From Halorubrum sp. 48-1-W (GTDB taxonomy: Archaea > Halobacteriota > Halobacteria > Halobacteriales > Haloferacaceae): a stretch of 51,800 nt of DNA. The stretch covers positions 1 to 51,800 of the forward strand of contig NZ_QMIM01000033.1 of the NCBI RefSeq assembly GCF_003287355.1. Reading direction: 5' to 3'. Numbering within the stretch: position 1 is the stretch's first letter; every line of letters starts with the position of its first letter. The notes beneath the pieces were generated by a model. The model had not been told where the DNA came from, did no database searches, and saw only the letters and a program-made list of their open reading frames with translations. Both the position numbers and the translations under genes were made by a program. Shown piece by piece: positions 1-7,931 of this stretch.

Positions 1-61
1 GTAAGCACCGCAGCGAAGGAGCGGGAGCGACTGAGCGAGGAGCGCAACGAGCCGCGCGAGT

Positions 62-211
62 CCTCGCGGCTGGGGCTTTGAAGGTGTTCTCCGAAGTCGT
101 ACTCACTGCTCTGTAGTACCGAGCGACTGGGGCTTTGGAGGTATTCACCTCGCCAGCAACGATCTCGTTCCTATCAAGTCGATCTCTCACGAAACAACTG
201 TACTATTAGCA
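62..211. repeat. Dispersed repeat, left copy
   Basis: Two 31-nt repeats (62-92 and 119-149) share the core CTGGGGCTTTG and are separated by a 26-nt unrelated segment (93-118). The second repeat continues into a 62-nt tail ending at 211. Bases 123-211 are identical, in inverted orientation, to 38759-38847; the two-repeat arrangement recurs in direct orientation at 38955-39042. A reading frame through the element gives repeated Trp-Gly-Phe-(Gly/Glu)-Gly-(Val/Ile) and stays open into the gene at 326, but there is no start codon, so I treat it as a DNA or RNA repeat. Bases 1-61 are low-complexity purine-rich sequence; 212-325 hold only the likely promoter of the next gene. Confidence 0.85.
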
Positions 212-325
212 CTCGTCAGCGACCAGCTGGTTCAGACTAGAATACAGCTGAAGAACAGAACGTCAACGAAACCTGATCGACCGGGTCGGGGGAACCGCTA
301 TGCTCCCGGCGGACCGAGACGGAGC

Positions 326-775
326 ATGACTGTCCTCGAGTCGATCCGCGACGCAGTCTGGCGGCGACACGCGAACCCGAAGAGCGGGTGGAGCCGGGTC
401 CTCGTCACGCCGGTCCTGCTGTACGCCGTGTACCGCCGCGACGGGAGGCTCGCTGTCCTCGCGGTCGCGTTCACGATCGTGAACCCGGTTCTGTTCTCGC
501 CGCCCGCGGACGACGACGCGTGGATGACCCGCGTCGTGCTCGCCGAGCGGTGGTGGGTCGAGGAACGCGGGGAGGCGGTCCTCTCGCGGTCGTACCCCGC
601 CGTGCTCAACCTGCTCAACCTCCCCGTCTTCGCGTCCGCGCTCCTGGCCGCGTACCTGAAGCGTCCGGTGTGGGCTGTGCTGGCGGGGCTGGCGTCGATC
701 GGGTTGAAACTTCGCTTCGTCGACGAACTGGTCCAGCGGTACGACGCGGAGGGGTCGACATCGGGCGGGGAGTGA
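326..775 (+). CDS. DUF6653 family membrane protein
   Basis: A 149-residue protein that I match, from memory, to the haloarchaeal DUF6653 family; function unknown. The N-terminus has a WRRHANPKSGWSR segment, then two hydrophobic stretches around residues 30-58 (VLLYAVYRRDGR, then a likely transmembrane helix). A basic/aromatic section with AERWWVEERGE follows, then two further hydrophobic stretches near residues 93-128. It is therefore probably a small polytopic membrane protein. It converges with the tatC gene on the opposite strand, with only 13 bp between the stops. The start ATG is the first in the conserved frame. The repeat upstream is open in the same frame but lacks a start codon. Confidence 0.7.
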   Translation: MTVLESIRDAVWRRHANPKSGWSRVLVTPVLLYAVYRRDGRLAVLAVAFTIVNPVLFSPPADDDAWMTRVVLAERWWVEERGEAVLSRSYPAVLNLLNLPVFASALLAAYLKRPVWAVLAGLASIGLKLRFVDELVQRYDAEGSTSGGE

Positions 776-788
776 GTCGGCCACTCCG

Positions 789-1958
789 TCAGTTCCCGGT
801 CCAGCGCAGGATCGCGAGCGTCCCCTCGAAGAGGACGATCATCGTGAGCGTGACGATGATCGGGGCCATTCCGGTCGGGTCGGGGCTGAACAGGAACGCG
901 ATCCCGAGGAACGAACCCCAGAAGATGAGGCGTTTGTCCTCCAGCCACTGCCGCGTGACGAGGTTCATCATGATCGCGAGCATGATGAAGAGCGGGATCT
1001 GGAAGACGATCGCCATGAACGCCAGCATGATCACGATCAGGTTGAACGTCTCCGCGAGCCCGAAGGCGATCGTCGCGGCGTCGGAGGTGTAGGTGGTGAA
1101 ATACGAGAAGATCGCGGGCAGCACGAGGAAGTGGGCGAACGCGATACCGATCCCACCGAGCACCAGGCTCGTGGGGACCGCTGCGAGGTAGTACCGGCGC
1201 TCGTTCTCGTAGAGTCCGGGCTTCATGAACCGATACGTCTGGTAGACGAACGCCGGGAGGCCGACCACGACGCCCGCGAGACCGGCGACCTTCAGCCGCG
1301 TCAGCGGCAGTTCCAGCGGCGCGTACAGCCGGGGCCGGTTCTCGAGCGGCGCGGGGATGTGGTACCCCCAGAAGTAGTTGATGAGTTCGGCCGACTCCGT
1401 CACCGCGACGAGCGTCGCGAGACCGCCGAAGAGGAAGACGACCGCGAGCCGACGCATCATCTCCTCGATGTGCTCCGCGAGCGGCATCTCCTCGTCGGTC
1501 TCGGGCCCTTGAATCCCGCCTACGTCCCCGACGTCTACCGCCGGCGAGGTGCCGCCGTCGCCGGTGACGTCGGGGTCGGAGTCGTCTGAGTCCTCGGCGT
1601 CCCCGTCCTCGTCTGAGTCCTCGGCGTCCTCGTCACTGTCGGAGTCGTCGTGATCGTCCCTGTCTTCGCCGGAGTCGTCAGCATCCCCGTCGACCGTTTC
1701 GCTCTCGTCGGCGCCGAGATCCGTGCCATCGTCGGGACCACCGCCGTCAGCCTCGCCGGCGGCGGCCTCGATACCCGTGTCCTCGACACCCGTGTCACCG
1801 TTCGCACCCGCGCCCTCATCGCCGTCCCCGTCGACCGCGTCTTCGTCGGTCGTGGCGGGCTCCCCCTCGTCGGGCGCGGGCGATCCCCCGGATTCGACCG
1901 ACTGCGACGGGTCTTCGGGGTCCGATGACTCGTCGCTCGGCCGGTCGTCGTCGTCCAT
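789..1958 (-). CDS. tatC: Twin-arginine translocase TatC (single-domain, TatCo type)
   Basis: A 389-residue integral membrane subunit of the Tat pathway, which exports folded proteins carrying twin-arginine signals. Haloarchaea route most of their secretome this way. Residues 1-150 are an extremely acidic, low-complexity Asp/Glu/Ser/Gly extension. The TatC core starts near residue 157 with the characteristic EEMPLAEHIEEMMRR. The cytoplasmic loop FMKPGLYENERR (the TatC signal-recognition region, normally F-x-x-P-G-L-x-x-x-E) is clear, and about six transmembrane segments follow, ending with SPDPTGMAPII and a C-terminal helix. It is divergent from the double-TatC gene at 2070. A TATA-like element at 1982-1990 lies about 28 bp from the ATG, suggesting a leaderless or very short-leader mRNA. 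The acidic extension is probably cytoplasmic and of unknown role. Confidence 0.93.
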   Translation of the reverse strand: MDDDDRPSDESSDPEDPSQSVESGGSPAPDEGEPATTDEDAVDGDGDEGAGANGDTGVEDTGIEAAAGEADGGGPDDGTDLGADESETVDGDADDSGEDRDDHDDSDSDEDAEDSDEDGDAEDSDDSDPDVTGDGGTSPAVDVGDVGGIQGPETDEEMPLAEHIEEMMRRLAVVFLFGGLATLVAVTESAELINYFWGYHIPAPLENRPRLYAPLELPLTRLKVAGLAGVVVGLPAFVYQTYRFMKPGLYENERRYYLAAVPTSLVLGGIGIAFAHFLVLPAIFSYFTTYTSDAATIAFGLAETFNLIVIMLAFMAIVFQIPLFIMLAIMMNLVTRQWLEDKRLIFWGSFLGIAFLFSPDPTGMAPIIVTLTMIVLFEGTLAILRWTGN

Positions 1959-1981
1959 TCACCTTAGGTACGCCACCGGGT

Positions 1982-1990
1982 GATTATAGG
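1982..1990 (-). promoter_or_regulatory. TATA-like box of tatC
   Basis: On the minus strand this reads CCTATAATC, centred about 28 bp upstream of the ATG at 1958. This is the spacing expected for an archaeal promoter giving a leaderless or near-leaderless transcript. Confidence 0.55.
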
Positions 1991-2069
1991 CCTTTTCGGA
2001 TGGCGCCGCCGGGAGGGGGCGCGGACGCGGTCGAAAAGGTTGATAACGACGACGGTCCTCTCCCGCCGT

Positions 2070-4316
2070 ATGGCGAGTGCCCTCGACGAGGACACCCAAC
2101 AGTCGCTCGCAGCCGGCCGCGAGTCGGCTCGGGCGTTCCTTCGGTCGATCCAGAAGGACCTTCAGAAGGTGTTCGTCGTCTTCCTGATCGGTTTCGTCGG
2201 TACGTTCTGGGCGCTCCGCGTACACGTGTGGGACTACCTCTTCGCGATGACGCGGGAGAACATGTCCGCCGACGTCGCCGCCGAGGCCGACGTCATCGCG
2301 ACCACGCCCTTCGAGGTCATCCTCCTCCAGGCGAAGATCGGCCTCGTCATCGGCGCGATCGTCTGTCTGCCCGCGTTGGTCTACTTCGCCCGCGACGAAC
2401 TGCGAGCACGCGGGATGTGGCCGCAATCGCCCGTTTCCCGCTGGAAGCTCGCGGCGATCGGGCTGCTCGGCGCGGGTCTGTTCGCCGTCGGCGTCGCCTA
2501 CGGCGTCTACGCCTTCTTCCCGATCATGTTCTCCTTCCTGGCGGGCTTCGGGCTCGAGGCCGGCATCGAGCCGACCTACGGCATCGTGATGTGGACGGAG
2601 TTCATCGTCTTCCTCTCGCTTTCCTTCGGGCTCGCCGGGCAGATGCCGCTCCTCATCACCGGGCTCTCGTACGCCGAGATCGTCCAGTACGAGACGTTCC
2701 GCGACAAGTGGCGCTACGCCGTCGTCGCCATCTTCGTCTTCGGCGCGGTGTTCTCCCCGCCGGACCCCTTCACCCAGCTGATGTGGGCGTTCCCGCTCGT
2801 CGCGCTGTACGGCTTCAGCCTCTACCTCGCGAAACTGGTCGTCACCGCGAAGCGCAGTTCCGACCGGATCCGCGTGCTCGGGGCGGTCCGGAACCACTGG
2901 AACGTCGTCGGCGGCGCGGCCGTCCTCGGCGCGGGCCTCGTGTACGCCTTCTACGAGTACGGCGGCCGAACCGGGGTCAACGGTCTCCTCCGCACGCTCG
3001 GTAGCGACTGGCGCTTTCTCGCACCCGGCGAAGGACTCGGCCTCGATCCGGCGACCGCCACCGCGATATACGTCACGGCGTGGGCGCTCGCGTTCGTGGC
3101 CGTCGCGATCCTGTGGGCGGTGTACACCGACCTCGACACCACGAGCGCGGGGTACCGGTACGGCGACCCGACAGCGATCGACCTCGACGAACTCGACGCC
3201 GCCGGGATCCGCGCGGCTCCGGAGGAGCCGTTCCTCGAGATGTCCGAGGAGGAGTCGCTCGCGCGGGCGCAGGCCGCGATCGACGACGGCGACCCCGAGA
3301 AGGCGCAGGCGATCTTGGACCGCTTCGACGAGGTGACGGCAGACGACGACGAGGCGGGCGACGACGCCGCGGGCGACGCGGACGGCGAGACAGCAGGGGG
3401 AGGCGGCGGGGACAGCACCACGGCCGGCGGCGGCGGCAACGTGGGCGGTGGGCTCGCCGGGTCGGTCGGCGACCGCACCTCGCGAGCCTCGTCGACGTTC
3501 CTCTCCGAGCTCACCGGCGACGACGAGGCCGAGGAGGACATCGGCGGCTACTACACCGACCTCAAGTTCATCTTCGACTCGGTCCGCTCGAAGTCGTTCG
3601 TCCTCCTCGTGGTGTTCGGCGGCGTGATGGGCGCGGCGTTCACCTGGCTGTACCTCGGCGGGTTAGCGGCGGTGCGGGCGGACCTCCAAGGGCGGGTTCC
3701 GGCGGAGGTCGGCGGCGGGATCAACATCATCACGCTCCACCCCGTCGAGGCGCTGATCTTCATGGTGAAGTTCTCGCTGCTTCTCGGCGGGATCGCGGTG
3801 TTCCCGTTCCTCCTCTACTCGGCGTGGCCGGCGCTCCGTGAGCGCGGGTTCGTCGCCGGGCGGCTCCACCAGGTGTACCTCTGGACGGGCGCGCTCTTCG
3901 GCGGGCTGATCGGCGGGTTCGCGCTCGGGTACGCGTACATCGCCCCCCGGCTCATCGGCTGGCTCGTCACCGACGCCGCGAACGCCGACATGATCATCAC
4001 CTACCAGGTGAGCGACTTCATGTGGCTCGTGATCTTCACCACCATCGGGATCGGCTTCCTCGCGGACATCCCGATCGCGATGGTACTTCTGAACAACGCC
4101 GGCGTCCCCTACGACGGCTTCCGCGGGCGCTGGCGGGAGGTCACCGTCGGGATCATGCTGTTCGCGGCGGTGTTCACCCCCGCCGACGTGATCACGATGT
4201 TCCTCGTGACGATCCCGCTCATGGTCGCGTACGGGATCGGACTCGGCGTCCTGTACCTCGTCACGCTCGGCGGCCGGCGGAACCTCTCGCCACCGGCCGA
4301 CATCGTCGGGCGGTAG
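2070..4316 (+). CDS. tatC2: Fused double TatC translocase (TatCt)
   Basis: A 748-residue protein with two TatC modules in one chain, the haloarchaeal TatCt arrangement. Module 1 (about residues 20-290) has FLRSIQKDLQKVF near its start and FSPPDPFTQL near its end. A central region contains an extra hydrophobic pair and an acidic, Gly-rich linker (about residues 370-475). Module 2 (about 480-740) begins EEDIGGYYTDLKFIFDSVRSKSF and ends FTPADVITM. About 14 membrane segments are expected, in agreement with the 14-TM model for TatCt. I chose ATG 2070 rather than the upstream ATG at 1980 because MASALDEDTQ is a normal haloarchaeal N-terminus and an AT-rich promoter element lies about 25 bp upstream. 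With the neighbouring divergent tatC it supplies the two TatC subunits of haloarchaea; TatA subunits are not in the window. Confidence 0.92.
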   Translation: MASALDEDTQQSLAAGRESARAFLRSIQKDLQKVFVVFLIGFVGTFWALRVHVWDYLFAMTRENMSADVAAEADVIATTPFEVILLQAKIGLVIGAIVCLPALVYFARDELRARGMWPQSPVSRWKLAAIGLLGAGLFAVGVAYGVYAFFPIMFSFLAGFGLEAGIEPTYGIVMWTEFIVFLSLSFGLAGQMPLLITGLSYAEIVQYETFRDKWRYAVVAIFVFGAVFSPPDPFTQLMWAFPLVALYGFSLYLAKLVVTAKRSSDRIRVLGAVRNHWNVVGGAAVLGAGLVYAFYEYGGRTGVNGLLRTLGSDWRFLAPGEGLGLDPATATAIYVTAWALAFVAVAILWAVYTDLDTTSAGYRYGDPTAIDLDELDAAGIRAAPEEPFLEMSEEESLARAQAAIDDGDPEKAQAILDRFDEVTADDDEAGDDAAGDADGETAGGGGGDSTTAGGGGNVGGGLAGSVGDRTSRASSTFLSELTGDDEAEEDIGGYYTDLKFIFDSVRSKSFVLLVVFGGVMGAAFTWLYLGGLAAVRADLQGRVPAEVGGGINIITLHPVEALIFMVKFSLLLGGIAVFPFLLYSAWPALRERGFVAGRLHQVYLWTGALFGGLIGGFALGYAYIAPRLIGWLVTDAANADMIITYQVSDFMWLVIFTTIGIGFLADIPIAMVLLNNAGVPYDGFRGRWREVTVGIMLFAAVFTPADVITMFLVTIPLMVAYGIGLGVLYLVTLGGRRNLSPPADIVGR

Positions 4317-4424
4317 CGGTCCTGCCCGCGGGACCGCGCTCCGCCCCACGATCGCCGAAATCGACGGCCTCCGATCGCCGAAACCGACGAGTATTCCCGC
4401 GCGCGGGCGTAACCCGCGAGCAGA

Positions 4425-7379
4425 ATGAGCAAGGACTACATCGAGGTCCGCGGCGCGGAGGAACACAACCTCACGGACCTCGACGTCCGGATCCCGCGCG
4501 AGGAGTTCACGGTCGTCACCGGCCTCTCCGGGTCGGGCAAGTCGTCGCTCGCGTTCGATACGATCTACGCGGAGGGCCAGCGCCGGTACATCGAGTCGCT
4601 GTCGGCGTACGCCCGCAACTTCCTCGGGCAGATGGACAAACCGCAGGTCGAGGCGGTCGAGGGGCTCTCGCCCGCCATCTCTATCGACCAGAAGAACGCC
4701 GCCAACAACCCGCGGTCGACGGTGGGCACGGTCACCGAGCTCCACGATTACCTCCGGCTGTTGTACGCCCGCGTCGGCGTCCAACACGACCCGATCACCG
4801 GCGAAGAGGTGGGCGAACAGTCCGCCCAGGACATGGTGAACCAGATCCTCGAACTCCCCGAGGGGACCCGCGCGAAGGTCGCCGCACCCGTCGTCCGCGA
4901 CCAGAAGGGCGCGTTCGAAGACCTGTTCGAGGACCTGGTGTCGGACGGGTACGCCCGCGTCGAGGTCGACGGCGAGCCGATGGACCTGACGCTCGACGAC
5001 CCGGAACTCGACCAGAACTACGACCACACGATCGACGTGATCGTCGACCGCGTGACGGTGAGCCCCGACGCCCGCTCGCGGATCACGGACTCCGTCGAGA
5101 CCGCCCTCGAGGAGGCCGGGGGCGCGCTCAAGCTGATCGTTCCGGACCCGCCCGCCGACACCCCGTTCGCCTCGAACGCGCGGTCGACCGGGTCGCTGGC
5201 GGCGGACGCCGAGGGTGACGACCGGCTCGTCGTCGAGTTCTCCGAGGAGCTCGGCAACCCCAACTCCGACTTCCAGTTCTCGGCGATCGAGACGCGCTCG
5301 TTCTCCTTCAACAGCCCGTACGGCGCGTGTCCCGAGTGTGAGGGGATCGGGTCGACGAAGGAGGTGGACGAGGACCTCGTCGTCGTCGACCCCACGAAGC
5401 CGCTGAAACACGTCTTCGAGCCGTGGAGCTACAACCGGACGTACTACTCCAGGCAGATCGACAACGTCGCCGAACACTTCGGCGTCGACCTCGAGACGCC
5501 CTTCGAGGAGCTCGACGAGTCGGTCCGACGGCAGTTCCTCTACGGCACCGACGACGTCGTCCACTTCGAGTGGACCACGAGGAACGGCACCCGTGAGAAG
5601 ACCGAACGCTTCGAGGGGGTCATCCCGAACCTGGAGCGCCGCCACGTCGAGACCGACTCCGAGCGGGCCCGCGACCACATCGAGGAGTACATGGCCGTGA
5701 CGACCTGTCCGGAGTGTGAGGGGACGCGGCTCAAGGAGCAGTCGCGACACGTCCGCGTCGCCGGCACCCCGATCACCGAGGTCAACCGGCTGTCGATCGC
5801 GGAGGCGCGCGAGCACTTCGAGGGGATGGAGGACGAACTCGGCGAGCGTGACACGACGATCGCCGTGGAGATCTTAAAGGAGATCCGCGCCCGGCTGGGG
5901 TTCATGGAGGAGGTCGGGCTGGAGTACATCACGCTCGACCGGGAGGCCTCGACGCTCTCCGGCGGCGAGAGCCAGCGCATCCGGCTGGCGACGCAGGTCG
6001 GCTCCGGGCTCGTCGGGGTGTTGTACGTGCTCGACGAGCCCTCCATCGGGCTCCACCAGCGCGACAACGACCGGCTGTTGAACACGCTCGACGGGCTTCG
6101 CGACCTGGGAAACACCCTGATCGTCGTCGAACACGACGAGGAGACGATGCGGCGGGCCGACGAGATCGTCGACATGGGCCCGGGTCCCGGCAAGCGCGGC
6201 GGCGAGGTGGTCGCACAGGGCGACTTCGAGGCGATCGTGGACGCCGACGAGTCGGTCACCGGCGACTACCTCGCCGGTCGAAAGTCGATACCCGTCCCCG
6301 AGGAGCGGCGCGAGCCCGAGGGCGAACTGGTCGTGCGGGGCGCGCGCCAGCACAACCTGACGGACCTCGACGTGCCCATCGAGCTCGGCACGCTCACGAC
6401 CGTCACCGGCGTCTCCGGCTCCGGGAAGTCGACGCTGATCAACGACGTCCTCTACAAGGGGCTCGCCCGGGAGATGAACGACAACACGAGCGTCGACCCC
6501 GGCGAGCACGACGCGATCGAGGGGATAGAGGGGATCGAGACCGTGCGGCTCATCGACCAGTCGCCGATCGGGCGGACGCCGCGGTCGAACCCCGCGACGT
6601 ACACCGACGTGTTCGATCACGTCCGCGAGCTGTTCGCGGAGACGAAACTCGCGAAGCGCCGCGGCTACGAGAAGGGACGGTTCTCCTTCAACGTGAAGGG
6701 CGGTCGCTGTGAAGAGTGTGGCGGCCAGGGGACCGTGAAGATCGAGATGAACTTCCTCTCGGACGTCCACGTCCCCTGCGAGCAGTGTGGCGGGGCGCGC
6801 TACAACGACGAGACGCTGGAGGTGACGTACAAGGGGAAGACGATCGCCGACGTGCTGGAGATGAGCGTCGCGGAGGCGTACGACTTCTTCGCGAGCTACG
6901 GGGCGTTGAAGCGCCGCCTGAAGCTGTTGAAGGACGTCGGGCTCGGCTACATGGAACTCGGCCAGCCCTCCACGACCCTCTCCGGCGGCGAGGCCCAGCG
7001 CGTGAAGCTCGCCGAGGAGCTGGGCAAGAAGGCCACCGGCGACACCCTCTACCTGCTCGACGAGCCGACGACCGGGCTCCACAAGGAGGACGAGCGGAAG
7101 CTGATCGAGGTGCTCCACCGGCTCGTCGACGCCGGCAACACGGTGGTCGTCATCGAACACGAGCTGGACCTCGTGAAGAACGCCGACCGCGTGATCGACC
7201 TCGGCCCCGAAGGCGGCGAGGGCGGCGGCGAACTCGTCGCCAGCGGGACGCCCGAGGCGGTCGCCCGGACCGACGACTCCCACACCGGGCGGTACCTCCG
7301 TGACCTGCTCCCCGACGTCGACATCGAGGGCCCCCGGAGCGACCGCCGGAAGCCCGCGACGGCAGCCGACGACGACTGA
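4425..7379 (+). CDS. uvrA: Excinuclease ABC subunit A (UvrA)
   Basis: A 984-residue damage-recognition ATPase of nucleotide excision repair, normal length for UvrA. The N-terminal nucleotide-binding domain has Walker A GLSGSGKSS followed by FDTIYAEGQRRYIESLSAY. The first zinc module has CPECEGIG (about residues 303-310) and a second Cys pair CPECEGTR near 426. ABC signature 1 is LSGGESQRIRLA. The second ATPase half has Walker A GVSGSGKST, the zinc motif CEECGGQG...CEQCGG, signature LSGGEAQRVKLAEELG and Walker B LYLLDEPTTGLH. UvrB and UvrC, its partners, are not in this window. It is transcribed alone, 108 bp after the TatCt gene; a small near-duplicate (CGATCGCCGAAA) occurs twice in that gap at about 4349-4386. 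Confidence 0.98.
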   Translation: MSKDYIEVRGAEEHNLTDLDVRIPREEFTVVTGLSGSGKSSLAFDTIYAEGQRRYIESLSAYARNFLGQMDKPQVEAVEGLSPAISIDQKNAANNPRSTVGTVTELHDYLRLLYARVGVQHDPITGEEVGEQSAQDMVNQILELPEGTRAKVAAPVVRDQKGAFEDLFEDLVSDGYARVEVDGEPMDLTLDDPELDQNYDHTIDVIVDRVTVSPDARSRITDSVETALEEAGGALKLIVPDPPADTPFASNARSTGSLAADAEGDDRLVVEFSEELGNPNSDFQFSAIETRSFSFNSPYGACPECEGIGSTKEVDEDLVVVDPTKPLKHVFEPWSYNRTYYSRQIDNVAEHFGVDLETPFEELDESVRRQFLYGTDDVVHFEWTTRNGTREKTERFEGVIPNLERRHVETDSERARDHIEEYMAVTTCPECEGTRLKEQSRHVRVAGTPITEVNRLSIAEAREHFEGMEDELGERDTTIAVEILKEIRARLGFMEEVGLEYITLDREASTLSGGESQRIRLATQVGSGLVGVLYVLDEPSIGLHQRDNDRLLNTLDGLRDLGNTLIVVEHDEETMRRADEIVDMGPGPGKRGGEVVAQGDFEAIVDADESVTGDYLAGRKSIPVPEERREPEGELVVRGARQHNLTDLDVPIELGTLTTVTGVSGSGKSTLINDVLYKGLAREMNDNTSVDPGEHDAIEGIEGIETVRLIDQSPIGRTPRSNPATYTDVFDHVRELFAETKLAKRRGYEKGRFSFNVKGGRCEECGGQGTVKIEMNFLSDVHVPCEQCGGARYNDETLEVTYKGKTIADVLEMSVAEAYDFFASYGALKRRLKLLKDVGLGYMELGQPSTTLSGGEAQRVKLAEELGKKATGDTLYLLDEPTTGLHKEDERKLIEVLHRLVDAGNTVVVIEHELDLVKNADRVIDLGPEGGEGGGELVASGTPEAVARTDDSHTGRYLRDLLPDVDIEGPRSDRRKPATAADDD

Positions 7380-7497
7380 TCCGGACCGTCGAAGCGTCTC
7401 GGTGGGATCGATCTCACCGGGTCCCGGTCCGATCGCGTCCGTCCGTGCCCCTCCCTGACCCGTAGCTTGATATGCTGGCCCGTCGTCGCTGACGACG

Positions 7498-7881
7498 ATG
7501 AGAGAGATCACGAGCGACGACGTTCCGGACGCGCTGGGCCCGTACTCGCAGGCGATCGTCTCGGACGGTACGGTTCACGTCTCGGGCAAGACCGGCGTCG
7601 ACCCCGAGACCGGCGAGGCCCCGGAGTCGGTCGGCGCACAGACGACACAGACGCTCGCGAACGTCGAACGGATTCTGGAGGCGGCCGGCATCGACGCGGA
7701 CGCGATCGTCCGGGCAACCGTCTACCTCACCGACATGGACGACTACGACGAGGTGAACGAGGCGTACCAGTCGTACCTCTCCGAGCCGTATCCCGCCCGG
7801 ACCTGCGTCGAGGTGTCGCGGCTCCCCGCGCCGCTCGACGTCGAGATCACGGTCGACGCGGAGCTCGACGGCGACGAGTGA
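7498..7881 (+). CDS. ridA: RidA/YjgF family reactive imine deaminase
   Basis: A 127-residue protein of normal RidA length. Family members hydrolyse reactive enamine/imine intermediates released by PLP enzymes, protecting the cytosol. It shows the conserved N-terminal ALGPYSQAIVSDGTVHVSG block, the central ATVYLTDMDDYDEVNEAY and the C-terminal PARTCVEVSRLP, whose Arg is the substrate-carboxylate ligand in the family. An AT-rich TTGATATGC element about 27 bp upstream of the ATG suggests a leaderless transcript. Its last codons and stop are part of a 22-bp tandem duplication (7870-7925). It converges with the MutS-like gene. Confidence 0.93.
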   Translation: MREITSDDVPDALGPYSQAIVSDGTVHVSGKTGVDPETGEAPESVGAQTTQTLANVERILEAAGIDADAIVRATVYLTDMDDYDEVNEAYQSYLSEPYPARTCVEVSRLPAPLDVEITVDAELDGDE

Positions 7882-7925
7882 GGCGGGAACCGGCGACGAG
7901 TGAGGCGGGAACCGGCGACGAGTGA
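7870..7925. repeat. 22-bp tandem repeat spanning the ridA stop codon
   Basis: Two complete 22-bp units (7870-7891, 7892-7913) and a 12-nt partial third unit. Each starts GGCGACGAGTGA, so the Gly-Asp-Glu-stop end of ridA is present three times. The duplication fills most of the gap to the convergent gene. Confidence 0.95.
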
Positions 7926-7931
7926 CCGCGT

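Noticed and set aside
62..149. CRISPR array
   Set aside because: Only two repeats per locus, repeats differ by several bases, no cas genes and no known haloarchaeal CRISPR repeat; listed as a dispersed repeat instead.
3663..5816. 717-residue minus-strand reading frame over tatCt and uvrA
   Set aside because: Antisense shadow of high-GC genes, with no domain and Arg/Asp/Gly-rich composition; overlaps well-identified genes.
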